Assembly (NCBI GenBank): GCA_029215795.1
Contig: JARDYH010000007.1
Span: 72,098,763 to 72,162,762 of the forward strand
Direction: 5' to 3'
Source of the DNA: Anniella stebbinsi
Taxonomy: Eukaryota; Chordata; Lepidosauria; Squamata; Anniellidae
DNA length: 64,000 bases
Of the stretch, positions 1 to 12,000 are shown in pieces (the stretch's first letter is position 1; each line of letters opens with the position of its first letter). A program made the translations under genes and the position numbers. The notes beneath the pieces are model-generated. The model was not told the DNA's origin and made no database searches. It saw nothing but the letters and a program-made list of their open reading frames with translations.

Positions 1-1130
1 ACATTGTACTGGGCCCGCCTTGCAGGGCTGGTGGTTGTAGCCTTACAACAACTTTGAGGACAGGCTGCCTGATAGAAGCAGGCAGCATGGGGATGGGCTT
101 CCTCAGTGGGGTGAGTTTCTGGATTCCTCATAGATTTGATGATTTCATGTCCTGTCTTTCATGTCCATCCTGCCTTCCCTGGGGCTTCTGAAACAGCCTG
201 CATCCATCTGCCTACCTGTGCCTGTGCCTGCATCTGCCCATCTCCGCCTGCATCTGCCAGCCAGTTTGCTGCCTTTTTGAGGTAGCTGGATTTCTGGGTC
301 AAGGCTCTGAGTTCTATGGCTTACTTGTGCATCGTGCTAGCAACTGGCACTCCGCCTGCATCTGCCCATCTCCATCTGCCTGGATCTGCCTACACCTGCC
401 TGCCTGCACGGGTATGGTCTTCCTCCTCCTCCTTGTGGACTCCCATCAGTGAGAGACTGTCAAAACATCCCTCACACCTTGACTTTTTGATTTGGGACAC
501 TGCTGCAGCCAGTGTGCCCACCTCTGGGCAAGAGAACAGCCTGCCTGATTGACTGAACCTGCCTGCATTTGTGCCCACCTGTGCCTGTGCCTGCATCTGC
601 CCACCTGAGATCTGTGCCCGGGAAGATCTCGTGCGTTGGCTTGACATCTGGCTGATTCATGGTAAGTCGAACTACAAGCCCGCCTTGCAGGGCTGCTGGT
701 AGCCTTTAAAATCAGACAAGGACGTACAGCCTGAGAGTGAAGCAGGCTGCACGGGCGGGGTGGGCTTCCTCCAGGGAACCACTCACTCATTGACTTGGTT
801 TTTCCTTTACATCTCTTTCTTCAGGTGCAGCCTCCTGAGCCTGGCTTCCTGGGGCCTTCAGCCTGACTGCCTGACTGAAGAACCTTCCTTCCCGCATCTT
901 CTGTGCCTGCCTGAGTCTGCTGGCCACCTCTGCCAACCTGCCCGCCTGTGCCAGCATTTGCCCACCTGAGTCTGCTGGCCAGTGGCCATCTCTGCCAACC
1001 TGTCTGCCTGCATTTTCCTACCTGCCGGGCTGCTGCCTTTGCCCGGGAATCATCTGGCTCGACGTCTTGCTGCTTGTACTGCCTTTATTATGTGTGGTTT
1101 AAAAATCTAGTTTTGCTTGGAGGAGTTACA
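1..1130. repeat. Diverged tandem duplication rich in CCTGC/CTGCC words
   Basis: Two related halves, about 1-655 and 660-1130, each begin with the same CGCCTTGCAGGGCTG block and continue into imperfect CCTGCATCTGCC / CCTGCCTG reiterations. Open frames here are repeat-derived (Cys/Pro/His-rich) and look like no protein. I see no gene. Confidence 0.5.
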
Positions 1131-1317
1131 AAGTAAACTCCCTCATCTTGAACATGCTATGTTACATGAGTGCACTAGACTAGTCCCCTAAGGTCCACAA
1201 CTTTAAGGACTAGCTCTTTAAAAATGAGGATTTCTCTCAGCAGCAACTTACCACCAGAAAAAAAAACGTGCATGTTGTCGGATGTCAAGTGTTTCACGGA
1301 CAATACAGAAGGCAGGC

Positions 1318-1803
1318 CTTGTGAATTGTGGGTTTAAAGATTGGGAATTGTTGTGAGAAAGTCTGTGTCAGTCTGTGTCTGTGTCTTATCACTGTTGCTG
1401 TTTCTCATGGGAGGCTTGCTAGCCAAGGCCTTGAGTTTCCTTGAGAACAAGAGATTGTTTAGAAAAGGTAGGGGCAATCTTGCAAGCTGCCTCTCACATA
1501 GTGTCGTCATCAAGAGGAGGTTGAACTGTGCTGCCCTGTTGGCACATGAATTTGGGTTACAGGCCTGAGGTCCTGTCTGTCAAGTGGCTTGGAATAGCCA
1601 GCCTCCAGGCTATAAGAGGAACGAGAAAAGGGGAGGACCTTTGCTATGAATCATCTGTTCTACGCTTGCCATGAAACGCCTCATGTTTAGGGTTCTATCT
1701 GTTTGGAGATGTTGGATGCACTCTGTACATGTTCTGTTGCTATTTGAACTTGGAATTTCTAAGGACTGTGCCATGAGAAGTGCTCTGAGGCTTTTCATTA
1801 GGG
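1318..1803 (+). repeat. LTR-like segment, related to 57331-57835
   Basis: The stretch matches 57331-57835 closely: both begin GGCCTTGTGAATTGTG, both contain a TATA-like CTATAAG, and both contain a block starting ATCATCTGTTCTACGC. It ends abruptly at 1803, where a MITE-like sequence starts. A solo LTR or LTR fragment is the likeliest reading because of the promoter-like features and dispersed repetition. No coding region or primer-binding site was found. The short open frames are shared by both copies and are not convincing genes. Confidence 0.4.
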
Positions 1804-1971
1804 GTGTGCACAGACCCCCCGGATCGGATCGGGACAGCTGTGGACAGCCCAGGAAGGTAAGCCCCCTCCCCCACACTCCTTACCCCCCTCCCCCTGCTTA
1901 CCTTCCATGGCCGTCTGCTCCTGTCCACCGCTGGCCGCTACTGCGAGCAGGCTTCGCGGCCTGCCCCTAGA
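1804..1971. mobile_element. Short hAT-type MITE fragment (GGATC family)
   Basis: Begins TAGGGGTGTGCAC and ends GCCTGCCCCTA, so the ends are inverted. It carries GGATCGGATCGG next to the left end, like the large element at 51908-54299. No 8-bp target duplication is visible because the left flank is LTR-like and the right flank is LINE, so it is probably rearranged. Confidence 0.5.
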
Positions 1972-2655
1972 TAGCAAACCAGGTGATGTAGGTCTTATAT
2001 GCTCGAACCTTCTGGTCCCAGTTATCAATCTGGCAGCTGCATTTGCGCTAGCTGCAGCTTCTGAACCGTCTTCAACGGTAGCCCCACGTAGCCCCACGTA
2101 GAGTGCATTGCAGTGATCTAACTTGGAGGTTACCAGAGCATGGACAACTGAAGCCAGGTTATCCCTGTCCAGATAGGGGCATAGCTGAGCCACCAACCAA
2201 AGTTAGTAGAAGGCACTCCGTGCCACTGAGGCCACCTGATCCACAAGTGACAGAGACGGTTCTTGGAGAACCCTCAAGTTACACACCTGCTCCTTCAAGG
2301 GGAGTGCAACCCCATCCAGAACTGGTTGAAGACCCTCCATCCGGTCAGCAGAACCACCCACTAACAGCATCTCAGTCTTGTCTGGATTGAGTTTCAGTTT
2401 ATTAGCCCTCATCCAGTCCATTGTCGCAGCCAGGCACTGGTTCAGCACATCCACAGCCTCACCTGATGAAGATGAAAAGGAGAAATAGAGCTGCATGTCA
2501 TCAGCATACTGATGACAATGCACTCCAAATCTCTGGATGATTGCACTCAACGGTTTCATGTAGATGTTGAACAGCATGGGGGACAAAACTGACCCCTGCA
2601 GAACCCCATACTGGAGAATCCATGGGGCCGAGCAATGTTCCCCAAGCACCACCTT
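1972..2655 (-). pseudogene. CR1/L2-type LINE fragment, reverse transcriptase region
   Basis: Minus-strand translation contains the RT palm: GVLQGSVLSPMLFNIYMKPL, then HQYADDMQLYF, then WMRANKLKLNPDKTEMLLVGG. These match the better preserved LINE at 6455-8960, which reads GVPQGSVLSPMLFN and HQYADDTQLYF. The fragment is truncated on both sides and has frame breaks. It stops exactly where the palindromic MITE at 2655 begins, marking the edge of the duplicated block shared with 21780. Confidence 0.8.
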
Positions 2656-2775
2656 CTGGTTGCCTCCAGATGTCATGGACTACAACTCCTATCATCCTTA
2701 ACCAGTCTGGCCTATGGTCAAGGATCATGGGAGTTGTAATCCAAACATCTGGAGGGTGTCAGGTTGCTTACCCCT
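2655..2775. mobile_element. Palindromic MITE with CCTCCAGATGT ends
   Basis: The ends CCTCCAGATGT and ACATCTGGAGG are inverted, and the interior folds back (GACTACAACTCC against GGGAGTTGTAATCC). The same element sits at 21780-21895, downstream of copy B, so it predates the A/B duplication. Confidence 0.7.
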
Positions 2776-3045
2776 ACTGAAGGCTCATTCTTTAGAATCA
2801 GCCCTGTACGTATGCTCCAAGGGACGTCACGAATCAGGGGCCGCAGACCCTATTTTCTGGAACGTGTCTCTGTTACCTTTGGGGGAGAAATAAATTGACA
2901 GAGTTGAATGGGATTTACTCAAGATGACAGCTACGATCACTTAGGTTTGGATGGAATGTGGAGAGAGAACATCTGTTTCTAACCAATCTGATTGCTTTCC
3001 CAATATGCATCAAAATACTCAATGGAAAAATATACCAACACATAT

Positions 3046-3068
3046 TTTATTTGCCATACCAATTTATT
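3046..3068 (-). terminator. Polyadenylation signals downstream of copy A
   Basis: AATAAA occurs on the minus strand at 3046-3051 and again at 3063-3068, about 260-280 nt past the stop of copy A. Both positions are conserved downstream of copy B. Confidence 0.5.
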
Positions 3069-3117
3069 TGGATCAGAATTGCATGTAAATGAACCCATCC
3101 ACATGAGGCCCCAAAAC

Positions 3118-3119
<2 letters not shown>

Positions 3120-3176
<57 letters not shown>

Positions 3177-3178
3177 TT
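3120..3178. repeat. (TA)n microsatellite
   Basis: About 29 TA dinucleotides with a single C interruption, in the 3' UTR/downstream region of copy A. Copy B has only a short remnant (CATATATAAATTC) at the equivalent site, so the expansion is specific to A. Confidence 0.95.
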
Positions 3179-3326
3179 CTTTTATCTCACCCTCCCCCAG
3201 CCTCTAAGAAAAAACACAAAATCTTTGCTCCCAGATCCTCAATGCTCTCACCATGAGATTCCCCAAATTCCTCCCACTTTTGGAAATCATGGGATTCATG
3301 AGGAGGCAAGCTTTACTCTCTTCTGT

Positions 3327-3520
3327 TTACCCTTCAAGTACAGTTTGGTTGGATGATGCCTGGGCATTGTCACATTCCAGATCTAGTAACTTGAATTTCA
3401 TCATGGAGTCATTTAATACTTTTAAATGTTGGCTACATAAATCCTCTGTGGCACAGCCTTGAAATACCACAGTAGCCTTGTAGTTGTCAACTAGAAAAGA
3501 AGGACAATATTTAGATGAGT
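3327..3520 (-). CDS. Copy A exon 5 (LU2 second half, stop)
   Basis: Begins after ATAAAAG at 3521, the only AG that continues the phase left by exon 4. Reads through SSKYCPSFLV and FQGCATEDLC, then a final Cys (DLEC), and stops TAA at 3327. The GCATxDxC block is the family signature of the second LU domain. An upstream AG six bases away (CTTCCAG) would hit a stop after four codons, so the inner AG is required. Confidence 0.8.
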
Positions 3521-4274
3521 CTTTTATCTGGAAGATATTTGAGGGAGTCCTACCTGAGACCCCACCACCATTAAAAACATGTTGCAGCTCTTTGCAACGT
3601 ATTGATTGATAGGTCCTTGAGTCAGTCGTGAACCCCCCCCCCCCTCCAGATCTGTATGCAGGAAGACAATCTGCAAACATGAAAAGCAAATAAATAAATA
3701 AAAATTAAAAACACCTTTAGGAGTTCTGAGCGTTCTGTTAGATGGGTCAATTATTTTCCCATCGAATTATGAATTCAAAGCCTATTTTACCCATGAAATA
3801 AAGGCTTGATGTATGTGCATAAGAAGAGAATTGCTGGATCAGATGAAGGCTTCTTTTAGTCCTGTACTCAGTTCACACAGTGGCCATCTGGCTGTCAACC
3901 AAGAACCCACAAGCAACTGGTGTATACAGGCTTACTGCCTCTGATACTGAAAGTTGCACTTAGCATTGAATTTGGATCTTGCGGATGGATTTTGCTTCAA
4001 CTCATTTTTGATTAGGATTTACTAACATTTGCAAAGTTCTTCATATTGAGAAGAGAAAGAACTTGAGATTTTAGAAGTTCCAATGTGGGAGGAAAGCCAA
4101 TCTGATGTATTTGCTCATCTCTTCTGACAATACGGTCTTCTACTTTACGTTGTGGCCCACATAAGAGGTTCTCTGTGATGTGGCTTTAAAAAGATCATGA
4201 AAAAAGGCTCAAACAAAGAGTATTAGCAAATGCTTAGCAAACACCAGCCTTCTCCATTGCTCATCTACCTACAG

Positions 4275-4302
4275 GAAGCAAGCAAGCAAGCAAGCAAGCA
4301 AT
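4275..4302. repeat. (AAGC)n short tandem repeat
   Basis: Seven AAGC units. The same repeat is present at 23372-23401 in copy B, slightly longer, between exons 4 and 5. Confidence 0.9.
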
Positions 4303-4349
4303 CGTTCAGCGTTCCAGACAATCCCTTACTAGTTTGCAATTCTACTCAC

Positions 4350-4499
4350 ATGGGTTGATTGTAAGACTACTTCGGAGACATTGATTTTCTGTGCCACGAC
4401 ACTGAACAGTTTTATTCTGGCTGTTGCAAGAAGTTGAATTGTATGCAAAGCAGGTTGGGCAGTGCAACCCATTGAGTGGAACCTCCTCATAATATGGCA
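4350..4499 (-). CDS. Copy A exon 4 (LU2 first half)
   Basis: Acceptor TTTGCAG ends at 4500 and donor GTGAGT lies at 4344-4349. The 150-nt exon is phase 1 on both sides. Translation includes PLNGLHCPTCFAYNSTSC and QCRGTENQC, giving the first five LU2 cysteines. An NxS/T sequon (NST) is present. Aligns without gaps to exon 4 of copy B. Confidence 0.85.
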
Positions 4500-5678
4500 C
4501 TGCAAATACGAACTACACACTTCCGTGACCAGTGTATTTCTCTCCACATCTATTCCTGTCTGCCCCAGAATGACCAGCTGGGCATCTTGCTTCAGGAAAA
4601 CCTGCAGCCCTGTTCACGATTTCATCCAAATATTATTGTCAGGGTTTGCGCATCACACATCTGCATGGTATCCAGACTGCTAAAGGGTGGCTGTGGTCCT
4701 TCAGCAGTAGCCAGTTTCTCCCTGGTCTGGTGGGTCCCTTTAACATTGGTGTGTTATCTTATGACCATATATGGACATAGGCCAAGATATGAGCCTGCCT
4801 TATAATGAGGAAGATCATGGTTCGATTTAGCCCAATATCATCTAGTTGGACTGGTAGTGACACTCCAGCACCACAATTTGAACTTTGTTTGAAGAAAAAG
4901 ATAAAAATTTCATAACTCCTCTATTTATTTCCCATGCAGATATGGAAAACTGTTGCCCTTTAAATAGACTGTCCCTTAAAACTCATGTTAGAAGGGTTTC
5001 AACACCGCAGCTTACAAACCTGCAAGGAGATGGTGTGAATGTGAGGCTTCTTGTCCCTAATAATGCCAAACATTAAAGTGTCATCTCTTTCTGTTGGGAG
5101 AAAGATTCTAATTAAATATAAAATGATTCCAATGAAATATACAGTTGGGAGAAAGAGCAGGCTTAGGGGCAGGATGCCTGTCCTTTTTTCTTTCTTTCCC
5201 CCCTCCTAAATAGCAAAATAGGAATTATTATGAGGAAGTCTTTTCCATGAGGCTTCTATGGTACACTCCTGATTGGTCACTCAAGGGTTTTTGTGGGTCC
5301 TTTACATGACATCATCAACCTCCAAGGCCCCTCCCCTCTTTTGGGGTCATTAATTCTCTACGTGGAAAGGACTTCAAAGTGGGATAACTTTCCAATGAAT
5401 TTCCAGAGTCCTGTTTTTTTTCTGGGTGAAATCATGTGGAATGGAGCCAATGTATGCCGCATGGAATCTGGAAGCAGAAGCCCTGGTAAGGGTGTGGGAT
5501 TTTAGCCTCCTTTAGAAATGCTCACTGTGTCTGTGTGTGATGACAGAGGTTGCATATTGCTAGGAGCAGAGGAAGGTAAAATATCCTTAGCACCTCCTAC
5601 GTGGGATTCCTGTTGGTGATATTTACAAGTGGCTCTTATAAAACTGCAGGTTGAGTCTAAAGAAAGACAGATACTTAC

Positions 5679-5831
5679 ATTCAGTCTCTTGTACATTACA
5701 ATTGTCCGTTTGGCAGCAGTAAGTTTCCAGCTGAACATATTTTTTAAGTATTGAACTCATAATAAAATGTCCTTCTTCACAGAGGTTAGATTTGGTACAT
5801 CCCTTGTAAGCGAACTGTATTGAAAATGGCA
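5679..5831 (-). CDS. Copy A exon 3 (LU1 second half)
   Basis: Acceptor CTTTCACAG ends at 5832 and the donor is GTAAGT. The 153-nt exon is phase 1/1. Translation PFSIQFAYKGCTKSNLC runs to TYCCQTDNCN, the CCxxDxCN end typical of LU domains. Matches exon 3 of copy B codon for codon in length. Confidence 0.85.
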
Positions 5832-6454
5832 CTGTGAAAGAGAATTAGAAAATGATGTTTATCCTGACAACAAATCAAGTCAATCTCCCCCTAACCAAAA
5901 TACGCAAAGTGTGATGCTATGAATTATGGAAGTTGGCCAGTTGGGAGGGTTTTGTTTCATCCTTTATGAAAAGTGCACGCAAATGATGGGATTCGGGGCA
6001 ATTACTGCGGTATTTATAGATCCAAGCTGGATTACTAAACTCATGGGAATGGACTTCTCCATGGCATTGGAATGGACTATTCCCATGTCATTGGCTCCAA
6101 CCCCCTGAAAAAGCTATACTGGTAGCCAGGAGACCTTGCTGAATGGGGTGAGTTGTGTTAAGGGGAGAGAGGGTTCCTAAAACCCTAAAACTCTGGTTTA
6201 ACTTTCAGATCTAGTTGTGGAGGGGGGCAGAAACGGGGGGAAAGTAGGTGCTTGAGTTGATGCCTGCATTGAGATAGAGCTTCTATGTATTTAATGATTC
6301 TCTTGACTTGGGATCTGAATTGATGCAATCTATTGACACAAGCTGGCTGATCAGAGAAAATAATAAAATACAGTAATTAAGACTAAATTCGACTTTCAGT
6401 GAAATGGCGAAGGATTGAACAATCCCAGCCTTTGGGCTGGGATGAGCAGAGTGG
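5832..6454. other. Residual intron 2 of copy A, no exon seen
   Basis: About 6200-6290 shares TTTCAGATCTAGT and TGATGCCTGCATTGAGATAGAGC with 38965-39050 in copy D intron 2, so this is old intron. I searched for the LU1 first-half exon (RCLxC) and found none before the LINE begins. Confidence 0.6.
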
Positions 6455-8960
6455 TTTATTTATTTATTTATTTTATTTATTTATTTATTTTATTCCATTT
6501 ATATACCGCCCCATAGTCGAAGCTCTCTGGGTAGTTTACAAAAATTAAAAACATTGAACAATTAAAACACTGATATACAAAATTTAAAAGCATAAAGCAT
6601 AAAAACAAGTTAAAATTACAATATCCTTCTGGGTCAAAGCACAACAACAACAACACAAAAACTCAAAAACCCTCATCATATAGTGTTAAATGCCTGGGAG
6701 TAGAGTAAAGTCTTGACCTGGCGCCAAAAAGATAACAATGTTGGCGCCAGGCGAGCCTCGTCAGGGAGATCATTCCGTAATTGGGGGGCCACACTGAAAA
6801 GGCCCCTTTCCTTGTTGCCACCCTCCATGCATCCTTTGGAGTAGGCAACCAGAGGAGGACCTTCGATTTGGATCGTAGTGTATGGGTAGGTTCGTGTCGG
6901 GAGAGGCGTTCCATCAGGTATTGTGGTCCCAAGCCGTGTAAGGCTTTATAGGTTAAAACCAGCACCTTGAATTGGGCTTCGAAACGTATAGGCAGCCAAT
7001 GCAAGTGGGCCAGAGTAGGACTCATATGCTCGAACTTTCTGGTTCCTGTTATCACTCTGGACGCTGCATTTTGCACAAGCTGCAGCTTCTGAACCATCTT
7101 CAACGGCAGCCCCATGTAGAGTGCATTGCAGTAATCCAATTTAGAGATTACCAGAGCATAGACAACTGAAGCCAGGTTATCCGTGTCCAGATAGGAGCGT
7201 AGCTGGGCCACCAACCGAAGTTGGTAGAAGGCACTCCATGCCACTGAGGCCACCTGAGCCTCAAGTGACAGAGATGGTTCCAGGAGAACCCCCAAGCTAT
7301 GAACCGGCTCCTTCAGGGGGAGTGCAACCCCATCCAGAACAGGTTGAACACCCTCCATCTGGTCAGCAGAACCACCCACTAACAGCATCTCAGTCTTGTC
7401 TGGATTGAGTTTCAGTTTGTTAGCCCTCATCCAGTCCATTGTCGCAGCCAGGCACTGGGTCAGCATATCCACAGCCTCAACTGCTGAAGATGAGAAGGAG
7501 AAATAGAGTTGTGTGTCATCAGCGTACTGATGACAACGCACCCCAAAACTCCGGATGACCATTCCCAACGGTTTCATGTAGATGTTGAACAGCATGGGGG
7601 ACAAGACTGACCCCTGAGGAACCCCATACTGGAGAATCCACGGGGCCGAGCAATGTCCCCCAAGCACCACTTTCTGGAGCCGTCCTGCCAAGTAGGAACG
7701 GAACCACTGCAGTGCAGTGCCTCGCACTCCCAACTCATGGTCGATGGTATCGAAAGCCACTGAAAGATCAAGGAGAATCAACAGAGTCACACTCCCCCGT
7801 CTTTCTCCCAACATGGGTCATCATACAGGGTGACCAAGGCTGTTTCCGTGCCAAAACCAGGCCTGAAGCCGGACTGAAATGGATCCAGATAATCAGTCTC
7901 ATCCAAGAGTGTCTGGAGCTGGCTCGCAACCACTCGTTCAAGGACCTCGCCCAGGAATGGAATATGTGCCACAGGTCTATAGTTATTAAGATTTTCGAGG
8001 TCTAGGGAAGATTTCTTCAGGAGTGAGCTCATTACCGCCTCCTTCAAGCGGCCTGGGACCACTCACTCTTGTAGAGAGGCATTAATCACTTCCCTGGCCC
8101 AGCCGGCTGTTCCATCCCTGCTAGCTTTTATTAGCCAAGAGGGGCAAAAATCCAATACAGAGGTGGCTGCACGAACCTGTCCAAGCACCTTGTCAACATC
8201 CTTGAGCTGTATCAACTGAAACTCATCCAAGAAAACAGGACAAGCCTGTGCACTGGACACCTCACTAGATTTACCTGCTATAACACTGGAGTCTAAGTCC
8301 TGGCGGATGCCCAAGATTTTATTCTGGAACTGCCTAGCAAATTCAGTACAGTGGGCCTCAGATGGTTGTAGCACATCCTTGAGCCGGCATGTAAAAGCCC
8401 CCGGACAACTCTGAAAAGCTCTGCTGGGCAGCAGATAGATGATTTGATGGTGACAGCAAAGTATTGCTTTTTTGCCGCCCTCACTGCCCCTGAATATACC
8501 TTACTATAGCACTTACTAGTGTTTGATTGCATCCATCAGGAGTTCGTCTCCATCTGCCCTCAAGCTGTCTCCTATTTTATTTCATTGCTCTCAGCTCTGG
8601 GGTATACCATGGAGCTCTATGAGCTTTACACAGGAGAGGGTGCTCAGGAGCAATCATGTCAACCGCCCGGGTCATTTCTGCATTCCACAGATCAACCAGG
8701 GTTTCGACAGGAGAGCCAGCCCTATCAGCCGGAAAACTCCCCAGAGCTCTCTGGAAACCATCCGGATTCTTTAGCCTCCGGGGCCATCCAAGCGGCTGCT
8801 GGATGGATTCACAACCCCAGATCGAAGGGGTTTTGACTGGAGCAGGCTGCAAATTGTCTCATTAATCTCCAGAGTTTCAAAATCCGAGGGAGGATACTTC
8901 ATCAGGTGGAGAAGTGGGGAGATAAAGAGACCGTCCGTCTATCGCTCATGAATCACACTG
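6455..8960 (-). mobile_element. CR1/L2-type LINE, 5'-truncated, degenerate pol
   Basis: Minus-strand LINE. Its 3' end (6455-6530) is an AAAT-type tail preceded by a conserved end reading, on the plus strand, ATATACCGCCCCATAGTCGA; the same tail recurs at 42253-42345. The longest open frame, 6663-7814, has RT motifs LLDLSVAFDTIDH, GVPQGSVLSPMLFN and HQYADDTQLYF, then a C-terminal WRQHCYLFGARSRL-like tail. Upstream pieces (7787-8062 YRPVAHIPFLGEVLERVV; 8063-8374; 8577-8852 HRAPWYTPELRAMK) are in shifted frames, so pol is broken several times. The endonuclease is not complete. Clade assignment between L2 and CR1 is by motif style only. Confidence 0.8.
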
Positions 8961-9074
8961 AAACCTCGCAGAGGTAAAGATCTTTCGTCATTCATTCCCT
9001 GAGACTGATTGGATATATAACAACAAAATTAACGTATTCCAGGCGGATTTCAAACAACGTACCTTTTCATGGTG

Positions 9075-12000
9075 TGTGGAAACAGATTTTTCTGGATAAG
9101 AGAGGTGAAGAAAGAAATATTGATAGAAAAGAGGAATTTCTTGTAAGCTGGATGGAAGCTTTATTTAAAGAGAAGAGAAAAAAATGTTTTTTAATGTGCC
9201 ATTTGAAAATGGCTAGTGGTGAATGGAAATTTACAGAATGTCTGGGAAGGTTGCCAAAGAATAGATAAAAAAGAAGCGAAACTGAAAATAAAGTAATTAT
9301 TTGATGCAGTTATGGTGCCATCTGCTGAAGAAACAAATATGACAATGCATTTGTACAGCTACTTTTGGCTGTGAGTCTGGTTGATGAAAAGGGACCCAAG
9401 AGAGAAGATAAGTAATATTGGCTGGATATAATAATATCTTAAAAATGGATTACAAATATTTATCATGGAATATAAATGGACTAAATTCTCCACAAAAGAG
9501 GAAAAAATATTTTATCATCTAAAGAAATTAAAACTGGATGTTATCTGCTTACAAGAAACCCATATTAGAAAAAAAAAGACACAAAATATCTGCATAATAA
9601 AGGTTTGGGAGAAGAATTTATTTCAGCAAGCACAAAGAAAAAAACAGGGGTGGTCTTGTATATTAAATTCCATTTAAAACCAGAATTAGTTGTTTTTGAT
9701 GAACAAGGACGTTTTGTGGGTGTAAAAATAATTGTAGATGGAGTGGAAATTATGGTATTGGGGGGGGGTGTATACTCCCAATGAACAAAAAACAGAATTT
9801 TATGAACGATTGTTACATAGACTGGAGGACATTTCAAGCGATAGTTGGTGTATCTTGGGGGACTGGAATGGAGTGATATCACCACAAATGGATAAACATT
9901 CAGACAAAGATATTAAAGGTCAACAGGGAAAGCTTCCAAAAGGTTTTTTTAATTATGGTGGACAGTATGGGTTTGGTTGATGTATGGAGATATAGAAATG
10001 GGGATTCTAAAGAATATACTTTTTTCTCAGATAGACATAAATCCTTTTCAAGAATAGATATGATCTTGATGTCTAAGACAATACTTACAAAAGTAAAGAG
10101 AATAGAGATCTTGCCAAAATCTTTTTCAGATTATAATTCAGTATTGGTGGTTTTTAAAAGAAAAATAAATATGTTTAGATGGAGATTAAATGAATCTTTA
10201 TTACAAAACAAAGCGGTGGCAGAAGAAGGCCGAAAAAAAATTAAGGAATTTTTTGAGTTGAATTTGAATAAAGGGGTTAACCAAAGTACGGTGTGGGATA
10301 CAAGTAAAGCTTTTATAAGAGGATATTTTATTCAGAAGAATAGTCAAATCAAGAGGGAAAGACAGGAAAAGATGAAAGTTATTACGGATGAGATTAAAAA
10401 GAAGGAAGAGGAGTTAAAGAGTACACCAAGAAAGGTGGGGATTAGCCATCAGATTAAGTTATTGCAACAGCAATTGTCCATGTTGACGATTAGAGAAATG
10501 GAACGGAAGTTCAATTTTATAAAACAGAGAGAATTCGAAGGTGCAAATAAACCTGGAAAATGGCTAGCTTACAAACTGAGGAAAGAAAAGGAAAAAAAAG
10601 ACTATAGTGAAAATCCAGGATGGTGATAAAGAAATAATGGATGATGCGAAGATACAAAGAATATTTTGGCAGTATTATTCAACTTTATATAAGAAACATG
10701 AAACTCCTCTGGGCAGAATAAATACATATCTACAAAAACAGAATTTGCCTAAAATTTCTTTGGATTATAAACAAATGTTAAATAAAGTGATCACTATGGC
10801 TGAAATGGTAGCAGCTATAAAAAGAATAAAATTGGGGAAAACACCAGGACCACATGGTTTACCAGGCATATATTATAAAAATTTCGAGAAGGAACTATTA
10901 CTACCTTTGCAAGGGATGATGAATTCGATTTTGAAAGAGGGAAAGATACCAGAAACATGGAAATTAGCATATATAACATTGATATCTAAAGAAGGCCAGG
11001 ACTTAACTTTGACTAAAAATTATAGACCAATATCGTTGTTGAATTTTTTTTTAATTTAATATATTTTTATTTTAATACAACATAAAACAACATAAAATAC
11101 AATACATACCGCATATCCCCCGTGCTCCCCTCCCCCCAGGAGACCTTCAATTATACATTATTATTCTTTCCAAAAGTGATCATTGTTGAATAATGATTAT
11201 AAGCTGTTCACCTCGATACTGGCGGAAAGGTTGAAGTGTGTGTTGCGGGAATTTATTCATGAAAATCAATGTGGATTTTTGCCGAAAAGACATATAAAAG
11301 ATAATATTAGAATTGTATTGAACATGGTAGAATATTTGGACAAACATCCAGAAAAGCAGGTGGCTTTGATTTTTTTTGGATGCGGAGAAGGCTCTTGACA
11401 ATCTCAATTGGGACTTTTTGTTCAAAATTTTGGAAGTAATGGATTTTGGGTCTAATTTCACAACATGGGTGAAGTCAATTTATACCGAACAGAGTGTGCA
11501 GATCATTATTAATGGAGATTTGTCAAAACCATGCAAGATTGCAAGAGGGACTAGACAGGGATGTGCACTATCACCTTTGTTGTTTATTTTGGTGTTAGAA
11601 GTTCTGAACAGAGCGGTAAGACAAGAAGAAAAAATTGGAGGAAATTTTTTTAGAAAAGAATCTTATAAGTTAAGAGCTTTTGCTGATGATCTTGTGTTTA
11701 CTTTGGAGGACCCATTGAGTGGAACTGAAACTTTAATGAATAAGTTGAATGAATTTGGTGTATTAGCAGGTTTCAAGGTTAACAAACAAAAGACTAAGAT
11801 ATTTACAAAAAATATGAGTAAGCAAGATCAAATAAAGATGGCAGAGAAGACAGGTTTTAATGTAGGAAAAAAGGTGAAATATTTGGGCATAAATTTGACA
11901 AATATGAATTGTATGTTGTTTCATAATAATCATGTTAAGATTTGGAATGAAGTTAAACAAGATCTGATAAGATGGGACAAACTTCAAATGTCTTTGATGG

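Larger units (their letters stand above)
3327..5831 (-). pseudogene. Copy A: PLI-gamma-like two-domain LU gene, exons 3-5 only
   Basis: Three exons with canonical splice sites and open frames encode the second half of LU1 and all of LU2 (3327-3520, 4350-4499, 5679-5831; introns phase 1). They are paralogous exon by exon to complete copy B. No exon 1 or 2 is visible between 5831 and 21700. Intron-2-like sequence continues to about 6300 (it matches 38965-39050 of copy D) and then an L2-like LINE follows. The exons themselves have no stops or frameshifts, so this is either a recently 5'-truncated copy or a gene whose first exons lie beyond large insertions or are missed. It would encode a secreted protein binding phospholipases or other ligands, by family analogy only. 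Confidence 0.65.
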
